Made by a program: the position numbers and the translations under genes
Shown: piece after piece, positions 26,597 to 38,835 of the stretch
How the letters are laid out: each line of letters begins with the position of its first letter
How positions within the stretch are numbered: the stretch's first letter is position 1
Origin: Chrysaora quinquecirrha
Taxonomy: Eukaryota; Cnidaria; Scyphozoa; Semaeostomeae; Pelagiidae
DNA: 64,000 nt
Reading direction: 5' to 3'
Assembly: GCA_014526335.1 (NCBI GenBank)
Contig: JACTAT010000002.1
Coordinates: 4,921,832-4,985,831 of the forward strand
Notes under the pieces: model-generated
What the model was told of the DNA's origin: nothing
The model's input: only the letters and a program-made list of their open reading frames with translations
The model's database searches: none

Positions 26597-27455
26597 CAGG
26601 GCCGTCGCTATGGGGGGGGTGCGGGTGGTGCGGCACCCCCCTGGCCTCAAGCCTGTCGGCAACTTGTCTCTAATGCGGGCATTGTCGGCAACAAAGAAAA
26701 TTTAGGGCCAAAATTTCTATGGTAAGCAATAACCTGCTAGAACTCCCGCGTGCATCGCATCATATTATAACTGAACGATCACAGAATCCTGTTGTATATT
26801 AGCTACCATGTAGCATTTGAAAGTGAGTTAAAGAAACAATTTTCTATGCAAAAATGACGGATCGAGAAAGATAAATCGCTTAGAACTACGTTGTCTTCTT
26901 TGTAAACTTTTGCCTGAATTTGACGACGTTTTTGGGTCTTCACAATTAGCACCACTTCAGCGCTTACTTCATTGCTTCATGACTTATTATCAATGGCACG
27001 ACAATCTACTGTACAATATGTACAATATACCTTTATATCTTCATTCGTTAATGGTCTAATGGCAATAATGCTTATGGCGTCGCAACATCACACAATCATT
27101 TTTTTCAGTCATAGTCTTCTTTGGCGTCGATTTTTATTGGATTGGCAGTGGATAACGGTTCAGAAAATTGTAATTTAAAGGCTCCGAAATTGTAATAGAA
27201 CGATTCTAGCTCAATAATTCTCAAAATTTTCCCGGGGAGCATGCCCTGAACCCCCTAGTCGGAAAAGCATTTGTGCACATTTATATTTAAGTCGCCCCTT
27301 TTTCTTGTGCCCTCCATTTCTAAAAGAGTTTCAGTGCGCTGGAGAGCGGGCCCTTAAATTCATCGTAGCAGTCAGGCCACACTCAGGCCACACCCATTTT
27401 GTCGGCAAATTTACATTCAGCACCCCCCTACTTGAGAGTTCTAGCGACGGCCCTG
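26597..27455. mobile_element. hAT-like non-autonomous element, 859 bp
   Basis: Terminal inverted repeats CAGGGCCGTCGCTA and TAGCGACGGCCCTG, flanked by an exact 8-bp target duplication CAACTAAC (26589-26596 and 27456-27463). TIRs beginning CAGGG with 8-bp duplications are typical of hAT. No transposase seen. Confidence 0.92.
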
Positions 27456-27824
27456 CAACTAACGTTTAAGTTAAGCTACAGAAGATAGGGGCCCCTTTTA
27501 CTAAAAATAGCAACTCAGGAGATTAGGTGAAGATTTAAGTACCCCTTCAGGGGATTCAAGCGCAAGACATGGTAGCGTAGCCTCAGAGCCAAGAAAAAGT
27601 TACGGTCACACGGTCATTTACCGGAGGAAGGTCAGTTAGAACAAAAGAAAATCTGATGCTACACCTAAGACACGCCGATTTTTCATTGTTTAATGAGGAA
27701 GGTTTTCAGCTAGGGGTATTTTTGTCTGGAAGAAGGTTGAACACTTTTCTGGACTCTGCGTAGCCTGCACGCAAACCCAGACACTGTACAAGCCGTTGGC
27801 CAAGTGTGCGCGTAGGTTATGGTA

Positions 27825-27905
27825 GCGTCACAGCCCGTTAGTTCGTCTACTTCTGGATCCTAGCGACTGGCGCTAAACGCAACATTTCACCTTCCTTCGA
27901 CGGCC
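27825..27905 (+). repeat. SINE body fragment
   Basis: Shares GGTAGCGTCACAGCC and GGATCCTAGCGACTGGCGCT with the element near 14.3 kb. The tRNA-like head is missing. Confidence 0.45.
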
Positions 27906-28240
27906 TAATACGAGTAATTTCTGCAGTCCCCCCATTGTCTAATGCCAGACGTGTTTCACTTCTATTGGAGCTCATTTGCCCTACTATACTGTACTACAAA
28001 AAGGCATATAGATAGTTGTTGGTTGCATCGGGAAAGTCCACGTTCACACACCAAAACAGCTATATAAATAAAACATTATGGAAGCGACGTAAGAATTTAC
28101 GATAGGACGAAAAGCGCAGCTTCTCAAATATTGACGAATACAATCATTATGTTTAAAGACAGTAAGTACAGATCGAGAACGATCATTTGGAGGTGATGTA
28201 TAGTTTTCAAGAATTCTGGAGGTAGTAGAATTTTTCGAAC

Positions 28241-29557
28241 ATGATTTCAAACAAGATTCGCGTTCTGATCTCGTTAATTTTGGCTGTGAAATTTGCGACA
28301 GCAGCGAAACGGATTCTTGTTTTAGGCGGTAATGGATTCTTAGGCAGCGAAACTGTCGATCTTTTGCTGAACGAAGGTCACGAAATTACGATTCTTAACA
28401 GAGGGAATAACTATTACGATTCAGATAGCCGAATTAAAGATTTCGTCAAGACGCATATTATTTGCGACAGAGATACGCTGATTCGTAAAACATGCCCGCA
28501 GTTGAAGAACTCAAGAAAGTTCGACGCTGTAATTGATTTCAGTTCGTACACGCCACTTCACATGGAGTCAATGATAGATATTCTAAAGGGAAGAACCAAA
28601 CTTTATGTCTATATAAGCACGGATTCCATTTACGAAGTTTGCGAGAAAGCGCATAATAAATCGACAACTGAATCGGATGGAGTGCGGCCTAAGGAAAGAA
28701 CATTACGAGATAAACTAGCAAGTTATAATAAATATGGAGATCAAAAGCTTGCATGCGAGGAAGCTTTGGAGTCGCAGAGAAAACGTGGTGGATTCCCGTA
28801 TGTTATCCTCAGATTAGCTGATGCGATTGGTCCACGAGACACAACAATGCGACTTTGGACCTACCAAGTTTGGGTCAAGCTGCACAAACAGTTAAATTTG
28901 CCTATTCATATGCCGATGAGCATCAGGAATAAGAATTTTAGTTTTGTTTACTCACTTGATGTGGCAAAAGCGATTTCAAATGTTCTTTCCGCTGGGAAAA
29001 GCGTTCATGACATGAAAATAAACTTAGCTTTTGATGAGGCAATAACATTAGCGAGTCTATTGCGACATATAGCGGACTACCATGGAATTAAGGGTTTGAA
29101 ACTGAACGAAAACGATGAAAGCGCATGGTTTAGATTTCCAAGTATTGATCTTGGCCCAATCGATACAAAATTAGCAAAAACGTTGATAAATTGGTCACCG
29201 ACGAAACTCGACGTTGCTTTGAACGCGACGTTTGATTTCAACGAAGGAGCGATGGTAGAAAGAAAGTTTGCGAAAGAAAGAGAAATCATGTTAGCAGGGT
29301 TTGTTGAGGATATATTGTTAGAAGAAATGAAGGATGACGACATTTTGGAAAGAACACTCGTTGACGCTTATGGCCCAAGTGTTCTTGATGGAATTGACCT
29401 CGGCCTCGAAGTGGATCCAGATCAGCCTCGTATTCCTGATGTCCATGAGGAAAATAAAGCCCCGAAAAGCCAAGAAAAGATAGTTAATGACTATGTCGAT
29501 AGAAATAAGGCCAATAACGATCAGACTTGTGACAAAAAAACATGTACTAAGCCATAG
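28241..29557 (+). CDS. secretory NAD-dependent epimerase/dehydratase (extended SDR), intronless
   Basis: Single-exon protein of 438 residues. A signal peptide of about 20 residues (SLILAVKFATA) precedes a Rossmann start RILVLGGNGFLGSETVDLL with the nucleotide-binding GGxGFLG glycines. An extended-SDR core follows: VIDFSSYTP, a strand LYVYISTDSIYE with the catalytic-type Ser/Thr region, and a Y-x3-K-like YGDQK (around residue 170) that could supply the catalytic Tyr and Lys. Then come VILRLADAIGPRDT and a substrate-domain VYSLDVAKAI. The C-terminal 80 residues are acidic and Lys-rich with no known domain. Similar proteins occur in bacteria, protists and some invertebrates; the substrate is unknown, probably a nucleotide sugar if catalytic. 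It is the only long intronless gene in a region of intron-rich genes, so retroposition or horizontal transfer is possible. The frame is intact. Confidence 0.82.
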   Translation: MISNKIRVLISLILAVKFATAAKRILVLGGNGFLGSETVDLLLNEGHEITILNRGNNYYDSDSRIKDFVKTHIICDRDTLIRKTCPQLKNSRKFDAVIDFSSYTPLHMESMIDILKGRTKLYVYISTDSIYEVCEKAHNKSTTESDGVRPKERTLRDKLASYNKYGDQKLACEEALESQRKRGGFPYVILRLADAIGPRDTTMRLWTYQVWVKLHKQLNLPIHMPMSIRNKNFSFVYSLDVAKAISNVLSAGKSVHDMKINLAFDEAITLASLLRHIADYHGIKGLKLNENDESAWFRFPSIDLGPIDTKLAKTLINWSPTKLDVALNATFDFNEGAMVERKFAKEREIMLAGFVEDILLEEMKDDDILERTLVDAYGPSVLDGIDLGLEVDPDQPRIPDVHEENKAPKSQEKIVNDYVDRNKANNDQTCDKKTCTKP

Positions 29558-29726
29558 TTTCTTATTCATATAATTGTAATGTTTAGAATTGTTACAAAGC
29601 TGCATAATGTTATAATAGTCTACATATCTTATGATATTGAACTTAATAATTATTAATATCAACAATAACGATTTGTGATGAAAATCAAATTGAGTCTGGT
29701 TGCCAAGCTTGGTGTCCAGGAGATAG

Positions 29727-29947
29727 TAAGGCCCTGGCCTAACGACTTAACATTGTTCTTCAAACAAAATGTTTCACCGTTTGGCCATGTCGCTTGTGAA
29801 ACATTATTGCTCGTGACGAGCAGAAAATGTTATTGAAGTGTTCTAAAAACAACGGGAAGCAGTTGTGATTTCTAAGTATTGTTCTGCGGTCAAACATCTA
29901 AAATTTTTGATAAACAATGTTTGATCGTTTGGCCACGCCTGGGCCTA
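29727..29947. mobile_element. GGCCAAACGATC-type MITE, diverged copy
   Basis: Ends TAAGGCCCTGGCCTAACGA and ACAATGTTTGATCGTTTGGC. The interior is rich in AAACATT strings. Confidence 0.65.
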
Positions 29948-30077
29948 CCGCTCGTTCGATAAAGACGATTCTGCATCGGGAGCATTTGACAATGACGAAG
30001 TGAATTTGGATGATTTTGCACTGATCTTTTGATTATGAAATCTTACGACTGCCAAAATTACGATCGCCAAATAATCA

Positions 30078-30300
30078 AGCCATCAAACGATAAAAAATTG
30101 TTCGTCAAACATTTGAACATTTGAAATTTTGTTTGTCCAACACGATGTGCTCATGACACATTTTTTGCTTTCATTTTTCGCAACAAATTTTACTTATTTT
30201 GCTTGTCAAGCAATGTTTCGTGACGTGGCCAAACATTCAGACACTGCAAGACCATTTCAAATGTTTGACAAACAATGTTTGATCGTTTGACCAGGGCCTA
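30078..30300. mobile_element. GGCCAAACGATC-type MITE, partial copy
   Basis: The right end AAATGTTTGACAAACAATG continuing to CCAGGGCCTA is well kept; the left end (CATCAAACGAT) is degraded. Confidence 0.65.
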
Positions 30301-30915
30301 GGAATATTGCATTTCATCTCTAAAGTGAAATAAATTGAATTTGCCTGCATTAGATAGCTTTTAAATTATAGTTACAAATCTGAAATCAATCAGGCAAAAC
30401 AATACTGATTAAATGTCGTTGCTAGTATTTACATTGTTTTTTGCTTACATGAAGATATGATATAATAGAATTTTGCTTAAATACTTTATATATATATGGT
30501 TTATGATAGTCTATATACATAAAAGTAACATGTCACAATTCTTAGTTAGGATGGCTTGAAGTATCAGAGACAACACCTTGGGGATGTGACAAAAAATGGA
30601 GTGAGCCAGAGAAGACAACGCACAGAAACGAGGTTGTTGCAAGATGGGGTCCTTTTTACAACCCCTTGTTAAACTTAGTGTGTCTTCCATTTCTTCAATC
30701 ACTGCAATGCAGGTTCTTGTGCGCATGGCAAAACATTCTCCATTGATGATGGTTTAAATGGCTTCCTAGCTAGATGCTCTAGCCGACAGAATCGACTTGG
30801 TTACGGCTTAAAACGACGGTTGTCAAAGCACACAAACGTTTTTACGAATGAACAATACGAACCCAAGAAGGTATTTTAGTGAACTGTACATCCAAAATGG
30901 AAACCGAAGCAAGAG

Positions 30916-33900
30916 TCACATTGTTTTTATAGACAAACATTCGTTGTTCTCCTCATTCGCTTCGCTTGAATCTTTACTTTCAGAAAGTTCTGGAATGACT
31001 TTCAGCGAGAAATTTGTCGATATCTTCCTCAGGTTTGAATCTGACTTTGAAGAGATGTCTTGCAAGCAAACCAAGGGTCCTTCTTTCACCGTCCTAATCG
31101 AGTCCCTCCTTGAGCTGCCAGCTCTAGAACGTCTCCACGTGTCTTTAGTGAAGTCCATTTCATCATAGTCCGGGGTATAAAAGCCAATATGTAGAAGCTT
31201 GTAATATTTGTAAATAAAGAACGCGAAGAAAGAGTTTTTAGGGACGTATATGATAACAAGCGAAATCGCGATAATTGAGAATGTTCTTTTGTTAAAATAG
31301 GCGACAACGTAGAATAAGTAGATAATTTGTATGAATGATATGACATACGACGCTGCAATCCATAGTAGTAGAGCTCTTCTGTAATGTCTGCCTTGTGTTG
31401 TTACAGCGAGAAGACCGAATGTTATGATGATGAATGTGATTATCTGGAATGCCGTGTAGACGTATAGCATTGAGATCGTGCTGAAGGGAAAGTCTGCATT
31501 TTCAGGGAAATATGAGATCGACAGAGCCAATGAAACAATTATCTGCTGCCCACTTTCTACCTAGAAGAGAATTATCGATTGATTTTAGAATAGACCTTTT
31601 CAAAAAGGTCTGGGTCGATGAAACATTTTTCTGGAAGATGGCGGAAATCTTGACAAAGCGAATCTTCTCCGCGTGCAATGACCGGTCCCTTCAGGAGAGA
31701 GGTGGCTTTAAATTCACGTACTGGAGCAAAAGTGAAAGTAAAAGCTACAAGTCCTAGCTTATCTGCTTAAGGAGGCATTCGATCTAGTATTTTCCTTTTT
31801 GTGAGTTATTTGCATCTTGTTACATGAGTTTCTGCAGATATTTACAGCATTTATTGTCACGATTCCTTTTCTCTTTTCGCCTTCAATTATTCGTGAATTT
31901 GAAGCAAACTTGCTGCACTACATCTCCTAAAGCAGCCGCGATCTAGGCCGATGCATGCGGAGAGGATTCCCTTACTCAAGATGTCGCCATCTTCCAATTC
32001 CAGAGAAAATCGCGCGAAAGGAATACCGCAGGTCAGCATGTTTATTTCGAACTGAGTTTGTTAGAATGTTTTGGGTTCATTTCATTCTGAATTCGTCAAT
32101 ATATTCCATTCGAAAAGTATTCGCCAGCATTCTCATTTCGAACTTTTTTCGTCAGTAATGTTTGTTTCATGCTGTATTCGTCAGCATGTACATTTCATAA
32201 TGCATTCAAAAACTTGTTCATTTCACAATGTATTCGTCAGCATGTAAATTTCACAATGCCTTCGCGTTTGAGATTTACTTTTCAAACAATGTTTAGCGGT
32301 TACATCACAAAACATTATTTCACAAGCAGAATTCGTTCAGCAATGTTTTTGAAAACCTGAAAAACATTTTATGCTTCTATCAAATAAAAAAAATTTTGAA
32401 TGAGGAATGTTTTGCGATGTGGCAAAACGATTAAGCATTTTGCTTGATTTCAAATGTTTGACAAACAACGTTTGATCGTTTGGCAAGGGTCTGCTTGCCG
32501 CTTCTTAAGTAAACCTAAATATCTAATCTTCAGGAGCAATTTTTTCATTATTAGCCAAAACAAAAAGTGACAGGAATATAGACATAATGTCCCTAATATA
32601 TCATTTACTTTCAAAATAAATAATAAGAAGCATAATGACAAAATTACACCTCAAATTTCTGACGTCAAAGTAGCTAAAAAGTATCAAGGCCGCAAATTTC
32701 ATAGACGGAATTAGATTTGAAGATCGCCGAACATTTTTTCCTTCGAATGGCCTAATCAAAAAATTGAATCTGTTTTTCTACACAATGACTATTTCTTGAT
32801 TAGAGTTAAATCAAATTTGATAAAAACTGACGTACTTAAAAACAAAATCTTAGATCCTTATTCAATTGTGGTTTGCAGAAGAAGTTAAGGAAATTGTTAT
32901 CTTGTAACAAGGCGAAGAGGTTAGTGTTAAAGAAACGCCTTTTATGCGGAATGAATGAGAAGTTTCGCCAAGAATTTTAGAATCCTATTGAATGACGGCG
33001 AAGCGAATGAAACATGTGTCCCAAGAAACGCGAAGTTGTTATCAAACATTTATCAATCGCTCTGGTTCGGGGGTGAGTTGAAGAGCAGAAACACGAGTAC
33101 CTCCCGCACCTCCGTAACGCCGTCTGTGATGAGGCTATGCGCAACCGCGCGACGCCCAACGTTGGGGGAAAAGATTTGCGAAATGCGTTGGACTTTCAAC
33201 TCTTTACTTCAGGCCAAATGTTTTCCAAAAGCAGGAATGGCTGTTCGGTATTCGACAATCTCAACTTCTCCTCGTCGAGCTACAAAGCGTCTTATGTAGA
33301 TTTGGGCCTCTGTTATATGAAATACGCATATAAAAATCACATGAAATGAGATATTCAGCGAAACATAAGATTCTGGAACAAGTGGAAATATTAGTAGGAA
33401 ATCTGCTACCCTAACGGGTTCGAGGCATATATTAACAACAAATGGATTCGCAGGTATTTCAAGAGATTTTTGATGATCATCATTTGATTATCGAGATCCC
33501 CCCAAATGATCTTATAGATTATCCTCTACGTATAAAATGAGCAAGGACCAAACAGGAAAACTATGATGACGTTAATCTTAACCTTCTCCCCCGTTTGCCC
33601 CTCTGATGTTGGATGTAAGGGAAATGAAGAGGGAAATCTGTAATCGGCAGCGGGTTTGGGCACAAGCAAGGGTTAGATCAGACAATTAATGTTTGTTAGT
33701 GACGAATCTGCGTCAGCTAGCGTGGTTTAAGATGTAATCTTTTAAAACAACGTAACGTGTTCATGAAAAACAACTATAAAATTGAATTATGTTGCAGTCT
33801 ATGATACCATTATGTTAAATTGCTGAGAATTTCAATCCACAGATCACGAATGGGAAATACAGTTGATAAGGCAATGACCGCATGTGTTTATGACATTGTT

Positions 33901-36084
33901 CAGATATCTTACGGACAAGCGGTTAAATAGCAGACGCAAAAACTACGGGGTGTTTTTGAGGGGGACCTACAGCACATTCAAATCTCTCCTAAGAAATAAC
34001 CGTTTCTTCTCACTTGTACTAGCTTAAAGTAAGGAAAATGTCTGAAAATATCAGCAGAAAGCGTCACAGTCTACGTTTCAGAAAGTGCACTCTTATTGGG
34101 GTCCGGGGCCTTATGGTACGGGGGGAACTCAACACGCAAGCTCCTTCATGTTCCCAGTAAATACAAAATTTGCGAAGCTCCAGATTACAACGGTGCAAAT
34201 CAAAGATGAACTTAACGTCATTGTCGTATCAATAAATTTGAGTCAAAGGCACTCAAAAGCCTTTCGTCTCTTAGAAAGTATTTAGATTCAGCTTCTCTCG
34301 CAGTTGTGTGTAGGTAACTGGATGTTTCCTTTCAGTTTCTTAAGCCGAGTTGGCAAGAAGGGGAAAAACAGACAAATTTCTAGCAACTTTAACTATGATT
34401 TAAGGTATGGCTATACATTGGCATTGAAGAGAAATTGCAGCTACCAAACAGAATGAACAAATAGAGGTGAAATGCCAGCATTAACTTCATGAACATGACG
34501 TTTTTAGGCCTCTAATCTAAGTATAAACGGTTTCTTGGTACCCTATCCTCCTCTTACTTGACTAAACCTTGAAATCTAACGTTTTTCTGAAGATTTGAAG
34601 AAATTCTTCTATTCCAAATTAAAGTGAATTTCTTCCTACAAGCAAATCTCAAATGTTTGACCAACAATGTTTGATCCTTTGGCCAGCGTCTTCTTGAAAG
34701 TTGCAAAATACAGAAAATCTTATTTATCCGCTACTAAATTGGTTTATGATAGATTATAGAAACAACTTCGACAGAGCATGGTGTTGAATCATGGTAAGAG
34801 GTATTTTGAACAATAACATTCTCCCTATAAACAAATGGGGCCAAACGATGGTTACACGCTTTTTATGAGAACATTTGGCTTCGAGTTCAGCCTTGCTGTT
34901 TCTTATTTCTAAAGCGATTTTTCACGAACTTATCATCGCCCCCTACCCTTCTCAAAAACATGTTTAAAAAGCGTTTCTGTTCTGGGCAAGGGATTCATGC
35001 TGGTAAACAAGGGATTCATGAGCTTCGCGCTCCCTGTGGTAAACTTTGTTTGTGCGCAAATCAAACAGTTTTGGAGATATAGGAAACATTTTTTACCCAA
35101 ATTTCAGGCCATTTCAGCCTGGTATTGCCTATAAACATTGTTAAAAAAATGTGTATAATCTACACTAGACTGAAGAAACGCGGAAACTTCTGTCCCCGAA
35201 GCTGGAAGGTTTCACAGACATCGCAAAGAATCTCGTTCTCGCTTTCGAATGAATGGTTTAGTGTTTAGTAGACTTATTACCTGAGTCCCAGTTATCGCTC
35301 ACCAGACCGAGACTACACCAAACCGAGATCGCTCAAACTGGGACTCATAATATTACGGACATTTTCTGGGACTGGCGGGAACAAAAAATTGTTCCCCGTG
35401 GAAACGAGGCAGGTTCGCTGCATCGTCACAGCAAAATATACGAGCCCTATTTGGCAGCCGATTTAGTACTAAATGTCGCTAAAAGTTTGAAACAAATATC
35501 GAAAAAGCTGAGTTGGTAAGAGCTTTCTCCAAAGCAAATAGTGAGTTGAGTTTTAATACAAAGAAAGATTGTTTTTTACCACGTTTTAGACACGGTAAAT
35601 TTAGGCCATTACAAACACTTACCGTTGACATCATTGTCACCATGGTAATTTGAAAACGAGGCAGAAAAAGTAAGTCCAGAAAGATAACCGTTCGATTATG
35701 AGTCGTAGTTTGAGCGTCCAGGCGATTCATTTCAATAGCGATAACTACGAATCATGTAATAAGTCTAAGTGTTTAGTTCGATTCGAGTTTGTTCTGATCA
35801 GCCTGCCGTTGTCGGCAGCTGTGCTTTCATGGTACAGTAAACTCTTTCTTGCAAAAGTCTACCGTTTTCAGAATTCGGAAGGTCTGCCAAAAACAGGAGG
35901 TTACCAAAAAATATGCCCGTTGCATGCTCCTATGTTCCATGGAACCCCTAAACGGACTTAAGTAAAAAGGATAAAACAAATTCTCTCTTACCATTCCCAT
36001 GATTGCTAAGACGATAATCCCAATTCGTAAATCACAGATCAGACAGCAAGTTTCTCTTTGACTTGAGCTTTCACTCCTCTGCAT
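30916..36084 (-). CDS. LAPTM-like four-pass membrane protein, first exon uncertain
   Basis: The last exon 31560-30916 is secure. After the acceptor CTTCTAG it encodes three hydrophobic spans (TISMLYVYTAFQIITF..., RALLLWIAASYVISF..., TFSIIAISLVIIYVP...), then a soluble tail with tyrosine motifs YTPDY and YKLLHIGFY and many serines, resembling sorting tails of lysosomal membrane proteins. Preferred first exon: 36084-35992, MQRSESSSQRETCCLICDL followed by RIGIIVLAIMGM. Its Cys-rich start and first span are like LAPTM proteins, it has an in-frame stop just upstream and a donor GTAAGA, and it joins in phase 0 to give about 245 residues. Alternative: 32039-31976 plus 31720-31596 (MLTCGIPFARF..., then ...CFIDPDLFEK) also joins in phase but adds a soluble, unfamiliar N-terminus. 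Both could be real alternative promoters. Family assignment is tentative; lysosomal location is inferred from the family only. Confidence 0.55.
32275..32490. mobile_element. GGCCAAACGATC-type MITE, partial copy
   Basis: The right end AAATGTTTGACAAACAACG continues to TTTGATCGTTTGGC; the left end is degraded. The interior CACAAAACATTATTTCACAA recurs in the copy at 43 kb. It lies beside the alternative first exon of the LAPTM-like gene. Confidence 0.6.
32900..35990. other. putative intron of LAPTM-like gene, or intergenic
   Basis: Holds a GC-richer island with open frames on both strands (about 32955-33299), a solo MITE end (34648-34690) and otherwise AT-rich sequence. Nothing recognisable as a domain. 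Confidence 0.4.
34648..34690 (+). repeat. solo end of the GGCCAAACGATC MITE
   Basis: A single 43-bp terminal repeat, CAAATGTTTGACCAACAATG continuing to GGCCAGCGTC, with no partner nearby. Confidence 0.55.
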
Positions 36085-36534
36085 AGTCCAATTTCATTTA
36101 TTAATATCATTACGAATTCTGAAATAACATGAACATAACAACAACGCAAAGGAGCATTCGTAAAAGCAAAAGATGTGTGTGGCTCGCAAGTTGTTTTTCT
36201 CGTTTTTTTATCGTGAGTAATGGTAAAAAATCACTCATTTGAAAAGCCTGCTCAGATGAAGATAAGATTCTTTTGTTCTTGAATACAAGTTAGACCTCTA
36301 CGCTCTGATATGGTCCGGGGGGTTTCTTTATAATGTAACGGTCAAATGGGAAAAATGCAATCACAGGGGCGGCAGGATGAACTGAAGTATGCTTTGTGCT
36401 GGGTCACTCCACTGGGCCTCGTACTGTATGAAAAAGCTGTTCGAGACTCAAGGGAAAACTAATGGATTTTCGGGGCTTCAGTTAAGAAGGGGCAGAGAGA
36501 TATAGCCTACAAGCTTTTATACATTGATTGAAAG

Positions 36535-36887
36535 GGGGATAAAGACTGATTTCCATTCAGTGCATTTTGTCCCGCGCGCGACTTTTAGCGATCAACTTTT
36601 GCTCTGAGCATGTGTATTTTGAAAATATTCCTCTGCATCTGAGCTGAGCGCGCGATCGCAGAAAAAATTAGAAGCTCTTTCTACTTTTGCGATCGACCGA
36701 TATCGGTCGATTTTACGAACCAATCAGAACACAAGATTTTAATGGGATTAACACAGAAAAATTTATTTTACGATGGCCCACATTCTGAATTGAAATCGAA
36801 AATTGGCGTCTATCTCAAAAAGTCAATCGCAAAATGTCGCGCGCTCGACAAAATGCACTGAATGGAAATCCACCCTAATGGGAATGG
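36535..36887. mobile_element. inverted-repeat element with GCGCGCGAC arms
   Basis: Long inverted ends: TTTCCATTCAGTGCATTTTG with CGCGCGCGAC, and GTCGCGCGCTCGAC with AAAATGCACTGAATGG. A central GATCGACCGATATCGGTCGA palindrome. No open frame. Confidence 0.75.
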
Positions 36888-38394
36888 ATAGGACGCTGTT
36901 AGAACTAATTGAGCAAGACAGAAAGAGCTTAGGTGAAGAGCATTTCACTTACGGAAAAAGCGTACGTGATTTCCGTGAATGACAAGGGATTTCCAAGGGA
37001 TTTCTATGAAAACAATAGGATAATGAGCCAAAAGTTCGGATATGAGGAGTAGGGAATAGAGAGTATAGACATCTTGATAAAGATAGAAGAAGCAGCTGTG
37101 AAATCAGGGTCAATATCAAGTTTAGCATCTTATCCAGTGATGGAGAGCCACGAAAGAAGCAATGACCTGATTGACCTGATCCTGACCCAGCCTCGTTTCT
37201 AAGACAACATGCCTTCATGGTTTCATAGTTAACCTAAGGACGAAATGCAAAATGATGCATTTTCGCGCCAGCAGTTGCTTACTCCACACAAACAAATTAG
37301 CACCCTGCAGCTATCGGCAACTTGTGGTAAATTTTGATGTCTTCTGAATGCCTTAAGGAGGCATCAGACCTGGCATTCGAAGCATTATTTGGCATCAGGA
37401 CAAAAGTGCAGCTGGATATCCAGACATCTTCGATAAAAAGATTATTTCATAAAACTCCTTGCAATCTAAAGACAGAGATCTTTGCGAAATCAAAGCAAGT
37501 TTTAATTTCATCAAAATGTTTGTCGAGAAAAACGAAAAATTTACGTCAGCATCGTTAATCCGTCTGCCATGTTTCATAATTCGGAAAAAAACTGATCATC
37601 TCCAACAAAATTCACAGATCATATGCACAGCGCGTTGCAACTTTCATACTGTAGCGTAGGCCCCAGACTCCAAAAACGGAGGCGAGAAAGCATCTAGGCT
37701 TTTTACATGAGCCGTACTCCTCTCAAACAGTAACAATTACCTTTTAACAACCACAACAACTCGGTTGCTGTCTGCCTCAGATAACTCTGAGAAAACAGGT
37801 GTATGTTGTTCTAGTCGTTAGTAGCCGTTTCCGAAGCAATGGGAGGAAGATAATAAGTCTACGGAGCATCTAGATGCGCAAACAAGCAAACATTGCTGAG
37901 GCATTGCTCCAGTTGCATCATATGGCGTTTTGGTGACGGCATCTCTCGGCATTGATGCATTGCTAATACCCCCGGTTGCAGTTAAGGGAATGTTAATGAC
38001 CAGTCGTCAGGAGTTACATTTAATTATGAGATAACCAAGAAAAGAGCGACATAATTGTGGAAGGAAATTGTTTATGAAAGCAACACAATTAAACTAATTG
38101 TCCGCAATGCATTGAAATGTTCGCTTACTGTAAGTAGGTATTTAACGGTCCAAGTAAACAACTCTGCAAATCTGAAAAGGTGAATCGAAATCTAATTCAA
38201 CGAATTACTCAATATCTGAGGTTTAATGATAAATAAACAACTTTTTGGTTCAGAGATTCAGAGTTAATTTTGCTCACTCTCATTGTAAGAGTAAGAAAGA
38301 TGACTGGAAAGCGCAAACATCAAAGGAAATGCAGTAGGGGAAATCGAATAGCTATGGGAATCTCGAGCCGCAAGGCTGCGACATTGTCCACATG

Positions 38395-38835
38395 GATTAT
38401 CATGATTACTAAGCTCTTCAATCACTATAATCATATACAACAATTATCATGTCATGGTCACTATCACCACGATTATCATAATCAACATGATTATCAAGGT
38501 CACCATCAAGATCATCACCGTCACCACCGTGATTATGCTCATAATTATGACCATTATCAAAGACAACACCATTGTCATCATCAAGCATTAGTCACCATCA
38601 TCACTGTCATCTTCGTCTTGAGTATCATAGTCATGATAATAATCGATCATCATCACCATCATCATCGTCATAATCATCACCATCATCATCACCATCATCA
38701 TCAACATCATCGTCATCATCATCATAATTACCATCATTATCATAATCATCATCATCATCATTATCATCATCTCTATCATCATCAACATCATTATCATTGT
38801 GATCATCAACCATTAATTATGATGACAATCATTGC
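38395..38835. repeat. CAT/CAY trinucleotide microsatellite
   Basis: About 440 bp of degenerate CAT, CAC and TAT triplets. It produces a His-rich open frame on the plus strand and Met- or Asp-rich frames on the minus strand. No sign of a gene around it. Confidence 0.9.

Larger units (their letters stand above)
21257..28240. other. mostly repeat-filled stretch between the DLGAP-like and epimerase genes
   Basis: No coding gene recognised. It includes the probable 5'UTR intron of the DLGAP-like gene up to 23.9 kb, a nested MITE pair at 24.83-25.41 kb, the hAT-like element at 26.6-27.46 kb and a SINE fragment near 27.83 kb. The rest is AT-rich sequence. A TATATAAA-like string lies near 28061, 180 bases upstream of the epimerase start. 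Confidence 0.55.
29558..30915. other. intergenic, two MITE copies
   Basis: AT-rich spacer between the convergent epimerase and LAPTM-like genes. Two copies of the GGCCAAACGATC-type MITE occupy 29727-29947 and about 30078-30300. No gene seen. Confidence 0.6.

Noticed and set aside
31638..31757. Short plus-strand frame beginning ATGGCGG
   Set aside because: Forty residues, no conserved features; overlaps a possible exon on the other strand.
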